From Eumeta japonica (taxonomy: Eukaryota; Arthropoda; Insecta; Lepidoptera; Psychidae), in NCBI GenBank assembly GCA_005406025.1, contig BGZK01000225.1:434001-498000 (forward strand): a stretch of 64,000 nt of DNA. The letters are read 5' to 3'. Position numbers and translations under genes: made by a program. Position 1 is the first letter of the stretch. Every line of letters begins with the position of its first letter. Shown piece by piece: positions 23,070-35,089 of this stretch. The notes below the pieces were generated by a model. The model did no database searches, had not been told where the DNA came from, and worked only from the letters and a program-made list of their open reading frames with translations.

Positions 23070-23645
23070 TAAAAAACCGGACAAGTGCGAGTAGGGCTTT
23101 TGCAACGAGGTTTCCGTGTATACTTAATTTTTTATTATTTCCAGTACCGATAGATACCAACAAAATATGTGGTATGCTCTTTTTCAAATGTTTTTTTGTC
23201 TTTCTCAATATTTTCGTATAATTTTCAACTTTTACAAAGAGAAGTTAATAAATGTTCTCTCATACGTCTTTATATCGCGATTGACACTACAGTGTCAAAT
23301 ATAAGTATGTAATTAAAAAAAAGGTTCTTTTTATGTGGTATAACTAAAGATTAACAGTTGTCGAATTTTTCCCTTTGTTTTATTAAGTCACCGGAAACAC
23401 TCTATAGGTTTTGGAAAATGAGTTTGCGAGTATCAAAATAAATGGCTTATGGCCGTATTTTTTATCGAGTTGACTTAAAAGCTTGAATTGTTCCACCACC
23501 AAAGGACCGTAGACCTAATAATTCATATTGATTTCAAATTAATGTCCTTTTCTGAAAAAAAAAAACGTTCTTGACAGACTGACGGACACACCAACACACA
23601 GACAAACGGACAACAGAGTGATCCTATAAGAATTCTGTTTTTCTT
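23070..23645 (+). repeat. Lepidopteran-type interspersed repeat
   Basis: The left end AAAACCGGACAAGTGCGAGT and the right end GGACAACAGAGTGATCCTAT followed by AAGAATTCTGTTTTT match, from memory, the two ends of a repeat present at very high copy number in moths and butterflies. The interior is A+T-rich with no open frame. It is one of the main reasons for placing the window in Lepidoptera. Confidence 0.7.
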
Positions 23646-23697
23646 TTCAATGTCATAAAAATGTCGTAAGTAATTTTCATCTTTTACATATTTGAAA

Positions 23698-23976
23698 CTA
23701 TATTGTTAGGTTCTTGTGCAAATTGAAATACGTGGAACCACGTTTCACGTATTTCAATTTCCACTGACGATGATCTCGTTCGTCCGTCAAGCGATAGAAG
23801 GTGACGATCTGGCTGAGACAATCACGTGGTATTTGTGTTCGAGAATGGAGATTATGTACTGCCTGGTAGCTTTGACTGCCTGGTGCGTATAGCTCGTCGG
23901 ATTTGGTTCGTGTAACATATAAAGATGCATTTGCGTTTACAACAAAATTATTAACAAGACAGAGCGATACTCTCAT
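23698..23976 (-). other. Unidentified 92-codon open frame
   Basis: An ATG-started minus frame in DNA of better-balanced composition than its flanks. The product includes RDCLSQIVTFYRLTDERDHR near residue 51 and no obvious transmembrane segment or signal. Its 3' part overlaps an inverted repeat (23,720-23,760), which argues against a conserved gene end. It may be an exon or a decayed element. Confidence 0.2.
23720..23760. repeat. 15-bp perfect inverted repeat, 11-nt spacer
   Basis: AAATTGAAATACGTG (23,720-23,734) is exactly complemented by CACGTATTTCAATTT (23,746-23,760). The spacer contains a further partial palindrome (GGAACCACG). Confidence 0.9.
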
Positions 23977-23979
23977 AAA

Positions 23980-24912
23980 TTGATGTCAAAACATAAAACA
24001 TTTCATAAAAAAAAAACAGTTTTATAACAGTATAATGTTAGTTGTAAAAGCGTTTAGTTATTATTTGTTAACATTTGGCTAATATTAAATCAGTCCGAAA
24101 AATCATTGGTAAGTTCTTAATAGTGCATTATGAAAAAACTGACATATTTTAAAAAATATATGCAGCAGCAGAAAGATAATTGGAAATAATCAAACAAAAA
24201 AAAAATAAAAGAATAAAACTAACTACTTCCCATCATTTCTGGACCTCAATTGATAGTATATTTAAAATTTTGCTATTTAACATGTCAATATCCATGCGGT
24301 AAAACAGGCGTAGCATTAAGAAGAGACCTTTTCATCATTGTCGCACTAAACCATCAGCTCCGTGTCATATATCGAGGTTCAAAACAAATCGGGGTGAAAA
24401 ACTCGGTCTAATTTGTCATAACCTGATCAAATGCTTCTGCAGTTGAACGATTTAACGCCGGCGGAATCTAATTTTTTATCACCAGAGTACATAATGTAAT
24501 TTCTTCTTTTCTATTCGCTTGTGTACCAGCTTTATTTTAATATTTACAAATAAAAAATGCGGCTTATAATTTTTAAGTTTTCAGACGTTTATATACAACA
24601 TGATTTCATATATTGCACAATTATTTCATAATGCACCTTTTCAAGGCCTTTTTGAAGTTCGAGGCAATCGTAAGTATTATCTTCAGATACGATCCCGAGA
24701 TGATAATGAGTTCACAGTGGCTACACTTTTTTAGGAGTCATTTGAAATTCAATGTTAAGTTATCACGGCTTCTAGGATCCTTGAATTCTTGTTACATTTG
24801 AAAATTAACGAACATCGCTGATCTTCTCAATCTGCAAATGAAAAATATTGAAGTCAATATCGGAATTTTATTTGGTACATAAAATATCTACATAAAATAA
24901 ATATATTGTGCG
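23980..24912. other. AT-rich noncoding stretch
   Basis: No repeat or gene is recognised. Confidence 0.5.
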
Positions 24913-24915
24913 AAA

Positions 24916-25371
24916 TTATTCTGTACTAAACTCATATAAAGTTAATTCGTCAGTTCCTTGTGAAGCATTGCAGTGCGCGTTGGAGAACAGCTCAGAATTA
25001 TGTGAAATCAATTGTGTAGTAAAAAAATGTGAAAAGTGGTCACGAGTGCTGTCTTCAAACCGCAAGGTCCGATAACTTGAATCCTGACCTCGTGTGAATT
25101 GAGCTTTCAATTCAAATTCAAAACATCCGTAACCTTCGGCCCTGGATGTCGTCACAGCCTTGGCCAAAGCTTGTTGACCAAATTGGTCGGTACCTGCTTG
25201 CACTGGGTAATCTAGTTTATAAGGACATGCACGTGCTAATTCTGAAGGCTGCTTTGAAGAACAAATTCGACAGCTTCTTCTATACGAGACGACATCTAAA
25301 AAGATGTCTGCAAGTTTTGAGCTCGCACATAAAGAACTGCCAAAATTATTGACAAGGATTGCTAATGAAGG
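24916..25371 (-). other. 151-codon open frame without ATG, possible exon or relic
   Basis: Reading the minus strand from 25,371 to a TAA at 24,918-24,916 there are 151 sense codons with no stop and no ATG. This is the longest open frame I found in the window. Composition is balanced, with segments such as DYPVQAGTDQFGQQALAKAV and RAEGYGCFEFELKAQF. An acceptor-like ACCTTCATTAG ends at 25,362, so an internal or terminal exon is possible. On the plus strand, shorter frames also look protein-like (SSVPCEALQCALENSSELCE from 24,947; FEEQIRQLLLYETTSKKMSA from about 25,253), so a decayed plus-strand coding element is an equal alternative. No family is recognised. Confidence 0.35.
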
Positions 25372-25602
25372 TTAACCGATATTAGAGATATTTCATTAAA
25401 ATTAATGAACCTTCTATAAGATCTTCTATTCGAATATCATCTTACAATTAATGTTAGATATATTTAAATAGAAGATCCCTAAGACATTAGGAATTATCAG
25501 TGAAAAAAATAAAATCGAAATTTTATTCTTTTATATTGCGATAGAGTACCGTACAACGAGCGCGAATCCGTTATGCGCTGCTTCAACACCGGCCGTAGTG
25601 AT

Positions 25603-25666
25603 ATTATACCGTTAAAAAACATCAATTTAAAATAATTATACCGTTAAAAAACATTAATTTAAATTA
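25603..25666. repeat. Two-copy 32-bp tandem duplication
   Basis: ATTATACCGTTAAAAAACAT opens both copies (25,603 and 25,635). The 32-bp units differ at two positions near the end. Confidence 0.9.
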
Positions 25667-25669
25667 ATT

Positions 25670-26530
25670 ATGTGTACTATCATATTCTCCAAGAAAACAA
25701 AAACTTATTTTTCTTTAGCTAAACAAATCATTTTGAAGTATTCATTTATATTCCTTGTTGAATAGTTGTTCAGCAAGAGTTATCATGATTAATCGGCTCG
25801 GTGAAGATCCAATGACAAATACAATTAATGAAATTATACCTTTGCATAACATTAACTGTTATAATTTATTAGTTATTAATGAAGTAACATATCAAAATCC
25901 TAAAAGAATTAAAAGACAACCTAATAGTTTTTATATGAAAATGTATTGTTATTTTGCAATTGTTTACGTGTTTGTTTGATTATCTCAGGGATCAACACTT
26001 CGAATTTGTGAACTAGACTAGGGTGTATATAAGGGCTTTAGGTCCAAGCTCTAAGTCTAAAATAAAAAGATTGTAACATGCCTCAGCAGAAAAGTGATAA
26101 ATAATCAAACAAAAAAATATGTAATTTTTTAAGATTTCTCTCAGACTTATTCAACTCCAAACATGTACTGGAAACGATTATTGTGGTATGAAATAATCAC
26201 GTTGAGTCAACGTTTTATTAACATATTTCTGAATACCTATAAATTAGCTTAATAGCTCACAAAATAAAAATAAAAAAACCGACACGTTAGTTAATACCTT
26301 TGAATCTATTTGGCAGCACCAGTTAAATTCAACGTAGGTCATACATAAAATGAATAAACAAACAATACATAAAAAAAGATTATTTGGTGTATTTGATTAT
26401 TTCAATGTGCTATATCACTGAAACTGTACTTATTACAGATCAAGAGAGATATTAAATACATAAATGAAAAATGAATACATACGCAATATATAATAACAAA
26501 CGGTTTTAAGCACGGAGTTTTATAGATTTA
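25670..26530. other. AT-rich noncoding stretch
   Basis: A 74-codon plus frame (25,755-25,979) is Asn/Ile-rich without domain. Nothing else is seen. Confidence 0.45.
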
Positions 26531-26539
26531 TAGTAAGCT

Positions 26540-26800
26540 ACGCCGGCGACAAATGAAAAATTAATGAGAGAAAGCGCATCAGCCACATCGCCTTATGCTA
26601 AGCACCTAATAAATCTTGGTCGCCCGAAGGCAGTTTTTTTACTGATTCCCTCCTACTTAAGGCCCCTCTAATCCCCTTATTAATGGTGTTTCGCCTCCCC
26701 CGAAATGTATGCGGCGACGGTGCATTGTTTAACGGGACTCCGATAAGGATTTTTGTGGGCCCTTAAGGGCAATGTGGATCTTAATGGACCCGGGAAAAAC
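26540..26800. other. GC-elevated block without open frame
   Basis: A distinct 260-bp block with balanced composition (for example AAGGCCCCTCTAATCCCCTT at about 26,659-26,678, and ATGCGGCGACGG) and homeodomain-type TTAATGA/ATTAATG words. All frames are closed. A noncoding regulatory element is possible; conservation cannot be judged from one sequence. Confidence 0.3.
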
Positions 26801-28280
26801 CACAAGTCATACAGCACAAACAGACACAGTGTACCTAAAACGAATGTGACCTGTACTTTTACTAGTATAACTCGTATTAAGACAAATACGCGAATCCATC
26901 AATAAGAGTATGTTAGGTGATGTTGCCAACATCTCTCTTGAAATAGACCATCTCGGATACACAGCTTGCCTCTCAATGATTTTCTTCCCTGTTAAAAGCA
27001 AGAAATAACTTCCAGTCTGCGTCAAAACTACAAAAAAATATTATTGTCTCTGCGATGGAAATTAGAATTTTCTGTGTTCAAAAAAGTGTATTTATTCGGA
27101 AATACAAAAAAATATTCAGAATTTTTAAATGAATTGTACATAAATTCGAATGCCTGTACAAAACACACATAGATACTATTTTCCCTTTTCGTTGTTAACT
27201 TTTAAGTTTCAAATACGCTTTTTTTAAATGCGATTTTTTCGTCGGGTAGAAATTTTTTCGCAATAATTTTTTACAATAACAACTTCAACATTGTAAAAAG
27301 AATCTTTTTAAATTCGTATAAAATACATATTTTGTTTTCAAATAAAATGGAAGGAGATTATAAATGCAATAGCAGATTTTCGTAAAATTCTTAACAAGCT
27401 AAAAACTATTATTTAACATGAAAGTAATGTTTAAATTAAGAAATATTAATGCATTGATAATTTAGTTCAATATGGAGACTCAAAAAGCTCCTCAAATATG
27501 TGGTCCACGTTTTTGTAGAAATAAGGAAAGGAAACATATAAAGATGCTGTTCAAAAAACTGACGTTTGGTTATGATAGTTTAAAAAAAATAATAAATTTG
27601 CACTTTTCTAGGGAAATGTTATAAAATTAGGGTAATAGACACAATAGGGCTTTTAAAGAGAAATTAAATAATCCTTAAATACAATTCCCCGTTACTAGAG
27701 TTCCGTATCAAAATGAAAATATAAATCATGGATTTGTTTCTACAGAGAGATTCCAACATAAGTGTTGCACCATGTTGAAATGAATGTCATCGCGGGTTAT
27801 TTTAAATGTGAAATGTGAAACGAAAAGTATAATTAAATATGGCACTTACGATATCACTGATTTTTTTTGACGGAAAAAAAGGAAAAATTGTAAAAGCTCC
27901 ATGTAAACTTATACCGTATTGAACTGTTGTGTGTTGGCAAACAAAAAAAACAATTAAATATTTGATCTCTGCACACTCTAAGATAATATTAAAAAAAAAA
28001 ATTAATTCTAAAACTATCTTCATAAGCGATTGAAGTAAAATTGTCTCGAGTGCGATGTATCCAATTCATTTCTCATAAATATAATAAAATCTAAGTTAAA
28101 TCTGATAGGGTGGTTTTCAGCGATATTATGTGATTTTTTAAAAATATTCTGTTTTGAATAGTAAAATACACATCAAAATTATTTTTATTTATATGTAAAA
28201 TATTTGGTACAAAAAAGTTTGTGCGAGTCCCATATTACATTATAATATATCTTTACTTGTATTTTTGATAGCTTTTGCAT
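26801..28280. other. AT-rich noncoding stretch
   Basis: Only short A+T-driven open frames are present. No recognised repeat. Confidence 0.5.
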
Positions 28281-28291
28281 CAAAAATACAA

Positions 28292-28319
28292 TTTGTGTCA
28301 AGCTTTCGCTTGACACAAA
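28292..28319. repeat. 12-bp perfect inverted repeat, 4-nt loop
   Basis: TTTGTGTCAAGC (28,292-28,303), TTTC, then GCTTGACACAAA (28,308-28,319). A further GCATCA (28,278-28,283) and TGATGC (28,323-28,328) flank it, so the stem may extend with bulges. Confidence 0.88.
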
Positions 28320-28369
28320 ACCTGATGCAATTGATAGAAAGTTTTTTTTTTATAATGCGATTATGATAA

Positions 28370-28760
28370 ACAACAATCGAGATTTTTCTAAAATTATTTA
28401 TAAAATTACAAATTTAAAAACCTTTTTAAGATAGAAAATGATATTTTTTACAAAGTATTGTAAGGATATAATCACGGATATAATACGGACATAATTAATT
28501 CAACTTCTTACAGGATTACTTCTTGTTAATAGAAACGAATTGTTCCTAAAATTATTTACAAAATTACAATTTCAAGGTCTTTATTAAGCAAGTACTTAGT
28601 AGAAAATGGTATTTTTTATCAAGCTTATAAAATCAGATCAGATTATGTCTGCGAACATTTATCTTATAAACTTCTTACAGATTTACTTCTTACAAACCGA
28701 GATACGAAAATGTTTCCGAAATTGCTTAAAAAATACTATGTGTTTTAATTAACTAGAAGA
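28370..28760. repeat. Diverged tandem repeat, about 160-170 bp unit
   Basis: Marker strings recur in order: CTAAAATTATTTATAAAATT (28,388), CTAAAATTATTTACAAAATT (28,546) and a decayed CGAAATTGCTTAAAAAATAC (28,717). AACTTCTTACAGGATTACTT (28,502) recurs as AACTTCTTACAGATTTACTT (about 28,670). Two to three old copies are present. Confidence 0.7.
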
Positions 28761-30440
28761 AAACGAAAAAATTTTTCTTTTATATTAAATTAATAGTAAA
28801 TCTAAGATTGAAAGAACATTAATATAACTGACATTTACTTCATAATAAAATAGTAAATTAACAGTCGCGCAAATAGCCGTTAAACATCTGGATTTTGTTG
28901 TGAGGCTTAAGGATCCCTAGAACATGCTCTTTTAAACAGTGAACATTATATCAAAATATTTCTCTACCTTTGTACCTACGATGTTAAAAATTGTAATACG
29001 AAACACCGATCATACGATATCGCCTTGTGCACCTGTTTGTTTTTTTATGCGTATGATTATTAGTTATAATTAATTGCATTCAATATTTTTTCAAATCATA
29101 AGACACTTTTTATACTTGTTTTAGTAAATAAATGGTTCAATACTAGTCATACTCGCATGAAGAGTGGTCGTAGTATAAAATCATAGTATTACAAACACAA
29201 ACAGTTATAGTATATTTTAAAAAAAATAAATATACTATAAATTTTTTAATTCTATTTATAATTGTTCATGGTAAATAAAGAGTTTATGTGCAATCGCTAT
29301 AGAAAGAAAAATTCTATTATGTTGAATTTTAATTTTTTCCTTTTTCCCAAACATTTTTTTGTGTTTAAATTTTAAAGCCTTAAGATTTCTATCTTTAGAG
29401 TTTACTGTGAATTTCGATTTACACTTTTTAAAACATACAATAGATATATTCGTATTTATTATAATAAACTCTTTCGTTTGATAATATATTATGCACTTAA
29501 CAAAGGTTCTATTACTTTTATCGTTACTAGCTCTTCAAAATGAACGTAATCAGAATTGGTTTATGTAGGTTATACTTCCGTGATTGGGTCATCTAACAAA
29601 GTAGTGTAAGAAATTAAATTTTTTTTTCATAAAATATATTCGAAGAAAATTACTTATGACAGACGGATAGATAAACATACAGATACGACAGTGATCTTAT
29701 AAGGGCTTCGTTTTTAATCGGATATATGCAACCCCAAAAAATTTTTTTTTCTATTCATAAAAAACTCAATAAACCGTATACTGTTGAAGTATCTAGATAA
29801 TTCCTTCACTTAGTTGGATTTTCAAAAATTAAATTAAACTTTTTATATAATTTTCAAAAAAAAGAAAAGTACAAACTTATGTATAGAATACAATTACATA
29901 TAAAAAATTTTCGAATAAACATACTGAACAAGAAGGTAAAAGGTTTAGCCTCTTTATATTTTATCTGAAGAAGGTACAGGATCATAAATTCTGTACATAA
30001 TTGCGATAAATTGCGATAAACAGCAGTAATGGTGTTTATATATATGCTTGTATATCCACGCATATAAAACCATCAGTCCCGTTACTAACTACTATTTTAT
30101 GCGTTCTTAGCTGTTTGTTACGAATGAGTAACACGATTCAATATTCCGTCCTGTCTAACGCAGATGAGAGCCTTTTTAAAGTATAAGAGTTGTAGGCAAA
30201 AAAAAAAATACTCGGAAACTCGGAAAGAGGGACAAAACTCATATAAAATTTATTTCAAATAACAACCAATTTCGCTTAGACTGCTCTCCAGCTCGTTATT
30301 AGGAAAATATTTAATACAATTTCTTTTGGCGTTCCTTTCGCGAAAATGGACACTCTTCGAAGGAGCATAAGGATGAATATCGCTTATACAATACTCCTTA
30401 GACGCTGAAAACAAAAATATTTCCGACTGACTACTCATCC
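28761..30440. other. AT-rich noncoding stretch
   Basis: Only a repeat tail at 29.66 kb is recognised. The open frames here are short and driven by base composition. Confidence 0.45.
29658..29720 (+). repeat. 3' tail of a lepidopteran-type repeat
   Basis: GACAGACGGATAGATAAACA followed by CAGTGATCTTATAAGGGCTT corresponds to the right end of the repeat at 23,070-23,645, as a second, shorter copy. Confidence 0.5.
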
Positions 30441-30590
30441 ACATCGCGCTTTATTGAAATGAAATAACAAGAGGAAAAAGGGAATTCCAAAATTGGTCTA
30501 AAGGTGACGCACTGCACGGCCGACATGAAAATATGCTGCGATTGGTCTTTTTTATAGCGTTCACCCCGTGCGGAGGGTAAAGGGAATTAA

Positions 30591-30960
30591 AACCCGTTAT
30601 GCCGTCCGTTTGCCGAAGGCATACGGGGTGTTGTCCGTCTCGCACGGACTAAAACCACTCCTGAAGACTTATACGCCATGCCGGCAGCCCAGCGGCTTTT
30701 ACAGCTTCATCTGACGCGACCTGAGCGACATGGATATGCCGCCATGGGTGACCGCCCTACGGGTACCTTATGAGCACGCACCTCGATATAAGAGGTCACG
30801 TCAGAACTTCAGCGCTGGCTCGACTCTCGGGCCGCGACGCTGGAGGCACAGGAGCGCACAGAATCGTGTCCATAATGGGTCGTGGCTATGGGATCGTACA
30901 GGATACTCCGTGGCTTTTTAACAAAATGGCTGGAAGAGGTTCGTTGTAACAGATAGCTGA
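30591..30960 (+). pseudogene. Protein-like frame with in-frame stops, family unknown
   Basis: From 30,591 a single reading frame gives 60 uninterrupted codons, including RTKTTPEDLYAMPAAQRLLQ and LTRPERHGYAAMG, then a TGA (30,771). It continues in the same frame past two more stops with EVTSELQRWLDSRAATLEAQ and GFLTKWLEEV. No frameshift is needed. The DNA is markedly GC-rich for this window. A coding origin with later nonsense mutations is likely. It may belong to a transposable element, since a LINE fragment lies next to it on the other strand. I do not recognise the family. Confidence 0.4.
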
Positions 30961-31059
30961 TAGTCAATTTTGATGATTTCTGACTTTAGAAATCGAAGCT
31001 TGTAAAGCGCACAAGGAGCGATGTGATGGCGAATACTGGCGACGCGTATGTCATCAACA

Positions 31060-31330
31060 GTTTTGCTCACGGTTTGTGCAATACGCATTTAATCGTAAGC
31101 TATTTTGCTCTTTACCCATCGTAACGTTTGTTCCGTTATAGGTATGATTGAGCGTTTTTCCTAACATAGTTGAAATGTGATCTTTGATATGCAGATGCTG
31201 ATCAAGCGTAATGCCTAAATATTTGTAATTAGAATTGGGACCTGTAATTGGTATTGGGTTTGAATACGGGGAGCGAATTTACGAAATTAATTTCCACAGT
31301 TATATTAAGCGGTGTTGTCGGCGAAAAGCG
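31060..31330 (-). pseudogene. LINE reverse transcriptase fragment
   Basis: The minus strand encodes NPIPITGPNSNYKYLGITLD, followed by QHLHIKDHISTMLGKTL (core at about 31,160-31,260). 'YLGxxLD' followed by a basic H-I segment is the hallmark at the end of the palm and start of the thumb in Jockey/R1-type non-LTR reverse transcriptases. A stop lies just upstream in the same frame, and the rest of ORF2 is not recognisable nearby, so this is a fragment. Confidence 0.65.
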
Positions 31331-31689
31331 GAAGTTGGACGTCCGATGTGGTGCCATATTTTATATAGTATATACATTGCGTACATAATTGGGGCAATCG
31401 ATTGACAAAGATGTTGTGTTACCGAGAATCGAACATGGAATTTCTTTAGTCCGAAACGAGCTTTAAATAACACTAGTCGATTGATAGTTGCTTCAAGCAG
31501 GTGTCGATCGATAAATCAAAAGAAAATCATTTATTAATTATTAATTTTATTAATAGGTCTTTGGGTTTTTTTCATAAACTCGTTTGTATTCCATCAGTGT
31601 AGAATAAGGAATGTAACATTACAACTCGGAAATTATTCACACAAATGGAATCACCAAAAATCAGTCTATTATTGGAATAGACTTAAAAG

Positions 31690-31865
31690 AGTGCCCCAAC
31701 AATTTCGCCTTTCCCTGCGGACCGAAGAAAGCAACAAGGTTTGGCCCTAGGCTGAATTTTAATAAGATGTCACCGCCATAATAACAGGCGAAGGGAGCTA
31801 AATTTTATTACAACGAACTTTATCAACTCGAAATAACGCCAAATTAGAGGTCTGCTTTTAATTGG
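31690..31865. other. GC-elevated block without open frame
   Basis: A compact patch of balanced composition (AATTTCGCCTTTCCCTGCGG at 31,700-31,719, then AAGGTTTGGCCCTAGGCTG) between A+T-rich flanks. All frames close quickly. A regulatory element or old repeat is possible. Confidence 0.25.
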
Positions 31866-33435
31866 GAGTAATAGCTTAAGACATCCGGCACGTTTGGAAC
31901 GCTGGGCGTTGAATGGCCCGAGGTTCTTGACTAATTTGGCTCTGCTGATATTTATAGACGTGGGTGCTTTTGATGTTTATGACTTATTTGGATTTTTATT
32001 TACCTCCTTGCTTGCTAAGAATGGAATCTTGGTTTTGTTAATGAATTGGACAAAGATCTCTCAAATCTCCGTTGACGTCTATTATATCTTATTAATAGAT
32101 TGTCCTAAACTAATAGAAGTATTGTATATTTTATCTATCTGTAGCCATAAGATAAGTAAAGTAGATTAAGTTGAATGACTTCCACAAAACAATTTAAATA
32201 AATTTCTCATGCGATTGAAAATATATCGAAATTGAATATTTACTGTTAAGAATTGGTAAAATAATATATTAGACCAATAAACCCACACATTTTATTTAAT
32301 TAAAAGGTTTCTGAGAAGCATTATAAATTTTAAACTTTAGTTTCTTCATTTTCATTACCGAATCACGTCTTGAACATCTTTTTCAATAAGAAACAAGAAA
32401 TTTAAATCTCGTTAGGTATTCATTAAAAATTTGTCTTTATATAAAAATTTGTCTTTGTATAAAGTCTCAAGTTTTTGAAAATTCATTTCGTATGGATCCC
32501 CTTTTCCGAATGAAACCTATAGTCTAACAATATTTACATTATGATCGCATCAATCAAAGCATCTACCCACCCCATATAATACGTGTCGTGATCGTAGGCC
32601 GGGTCTATTGATCGGTCGCGAGTCGCGCGTTTAAAAATAATTTCTATGCCAACCCTACTTGCTTCACGTACCCGATGCTTAGCACAACTTCTACCTCGCA
32701 GTATACACAAATAACAGATGAATTTTTTATTGTGCGATCGGCTACTGGCCATTTTTGTGGAACTACTGGCGCCCGCACGTGATAGCGATCAAAGTACAAA
32801 GTTGATAATAAACTAGTTTTATTATTGGATTTAAAAAGGATCCTTTCTATGTAGTTATTTAATTTTCAAAATAAAGAACATTTTATATTTATAATTTCCT
32901 TGATAAGTATCGATCCTTTGATAAGTAATCATACAAGTGTAGATTAGCATAATTAGTTATAACTTAACTTTATATAAAATTATGAATTCAGTGTTAAATG
33001 TGTGTTGATTTATGTGTATATTTACTCATGTGAATTGAATTAATAAGTTATTAATAATCACTGCCATCTTTGGCAAAGCAGTGATAACAACTGTTCTTTA
33101 AACCATTACTATATTTAGAAAGAAATAATATATATGAATTGTACTATTAATTAATTAATTTAATAAATGAGTAGTAAAGGCACATAAATAATTTAATTTT
33201 TAATAAAAGCCGTGAACATCAAATTTATTTGATTGTTCCTTTATTACCAAAACAATCAAAGCCCCGAATAATTACTGGAGGATCATAAGGACTACGGTGA
33301 TTCTACGGAACCGGATTTAGTACTTATATAGAACTTTTTGCCTTTCGGTATATTTTTTATTATGCGAAATATACATATGGTTAAAAAGACAATGTTTCAA
33401 TCATCATACGATAAATTTAAATAACTCGTGGCCAT
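31866..33435. other. Mostly AT-rich noncoding stretch
   Basis: A 91-codon plus frame (31,894-32,169) is Leu/Ile-rich with hydrophobic runs but no recognisable family. A 72-codon minus frame (32,534-32,752) is also unassigned. No gene is called. Confidence 0.35.
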
Positions 33436-33439
33436 TATA

Positions 33440-34697
33440 CGAGGGCTGCTATTTATATGTCCGGAATATCAAAAAGAAACCAACATTAATCATTTGATGT
33501 GGTTGTATTGCTTTTCAAAATATTCGCCATGATGATCGATGTACTCTTGCATATGCTGAAACCATTTTTTATAACACTTTTTCTATTCCGACTGAAGTAA
33601 CTCCAAACCATACATTTTGAACGCATTAACGGCCTCTTCGCGGTTCGAAAAACGTTGACTACGTAATTTATTCTTCACGCTTGGGAATAAATAGAAATCT
33701 TTGGGTGCCAAATCGGGGCTGTGCGGTGGATGACCCGTCAATTTGATTTTCCAAAAACCAAGTTGTTTTGGTTGACGTGTGACATTTGTCATGATGAAAA
33801 ATAATTCTGCGTTGTCGGTTGTTTTTTTCTTATTTATTCAAAGACTTCTGGCAAACAAATGGTCGTTTATCACTCCAAGTTAACCGTTTTACGATTCTAT
33901 AGTAGCACTGTAATCACATGTCAATTTATATCAAGAAAACAGACAACCATCTACTCCAAAGTGCTTTTGGCACAATCACTTTTGTTGGGTTCGACTTATC
34001 TTGGAACACCACACCGTTGATTGTTGTTTAGTTTCGAGGTCATACGCATAGATATAGGATTCATCACCGATAAACAGCTTTTGGCACATTATGATTGCAT
34101 TTTTTTTATAATTTTTTGCACCAACCGACACGAGCCTGTTTTTGATCAGTGCTTAAGTTGTTCGGAACCCAATACGAACGAATTTTTTTTACAGCTAAAT
34201 TTTCGTGTAACATCATATCGTCATACTTATGCCCAGGGACGCTTCTATCTAGCGATATGTAACATGGCGATCTTATATTATTAGTTTCCACACAACATCG
34301 ATATATTGTGGTACAACAACCGGTTTAGGGCAACCTTCTTTAAATTCTTCCGTGAACATATACCGCCCACAATTAAACCCACTAAATCAGTATTACACAG
34401 TGGTTTTCAATAGTGCTGCCATACCCAACAGTCGAAGTGAGTTTATCGATGCGCTGTTTTTGAGTTAGCCCACTCCGAAAATCGTAATAAGTCACCGCAC
34501 GAGAATTTTCATGACTCAAATTAATGGTGATAAAGACACGCAATTTTTAAAATAACGTCAGAATAGTAAAACAATTGACAGTTACATGAAACAAACTGTA
34601 TCATACATCCAAGGATTTCCATTATTAAATGCTATGATTACTTTATAAATATTGTTCTGTTTGTGGCCAGTTCCGGATACATAAATAGCAGCCCTCG
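33440..34697 (-). mobile_element. Mariner transposon, complete ends, inactive
   Basis: The element starts CGAGGGCTGCTATTTATATG (33,440) and ends in the reverse complement of CGAGGGCTGCTATTTATGTA (to 34,697). The inverted repeats run about 28 bp including TCCGGAA. TA dinucleotides sit directly outside both ends (33,438-33,439 and 34,698-34,699), the usual Tc1/mariner target duplication. The 1,258-bp length is normal for mariner. The minus strand encodes a recognisable but broken transposase, so it can no longer move by itself. Confidence 0.95.
33505..34520 (-). pseudogene. Mariner transposase pseudogene
   Basis: Pieces occur in the correct order on the minus strand: an N-terminal helix-turn-helix part with VTYYDFRSGLTQKQRIDKLT (about 34,440-34,510), the linker with WVPNNLSTDQKQARVGWCKK (about 34,110-34,170), the first catalytic Asp in GDESYIYAYDLETKQQS (about 34,020-34,075), a second Asp in IFHHDK (33,788-33,790), the third in HPPHSPDLAPKDFYLFP (about 33,675-33,730) and a C-terminus ending EYFEKQ (about 33,505-33,525). 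Only 73 bp separate the second and third Asp codons. That is not a multiple of three and is shorter than the 34 codons of a DD34D mariner, so there is an internal deletion and frameshift. Several in-frame stops are also present. This is a dead copy. Confidence 0.93.
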
Positions 34698-34700
34698 TAA

Positions 34701-35085
34701 CATGCGTGAGAACACGACAGGCGGTTTTATAGGAACTACATAGTGATGCATCAGAAAACACCCATGAGTGTGAGTCAGGGCGCAAGTTCTTCTATCCCGT
34801 TCTCATTTGTTCGCGATTGTCACGATTTTTGGCATCAACACAGATTACCTGAACTTTTATTAGCTCAAATTTGCTGTGTCATTCAGTAGTCATAGTATGG
34901 CGAGATTCTATACTTAACCTATATCTATTTTTAGAAATTATTGTATTACAGAACTTTCATAAATAATGCTCTAGTGTTGTGTGATAATCACAATTTTTTT
35001 CTTGTCGTTAAAAACTTACAATTTTCCCTTATTATTTTCATCATAGTTAATTATTATTCTGTATAAAAGGTTATCCTTATTATAC
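34701..35085. other. AT-rich noncoding stretch
   Basis: Flank of the mariner insertion. No gene or repeat recognised. Confidence 0.5.
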
Positions 35086-35089
35086 AGAA

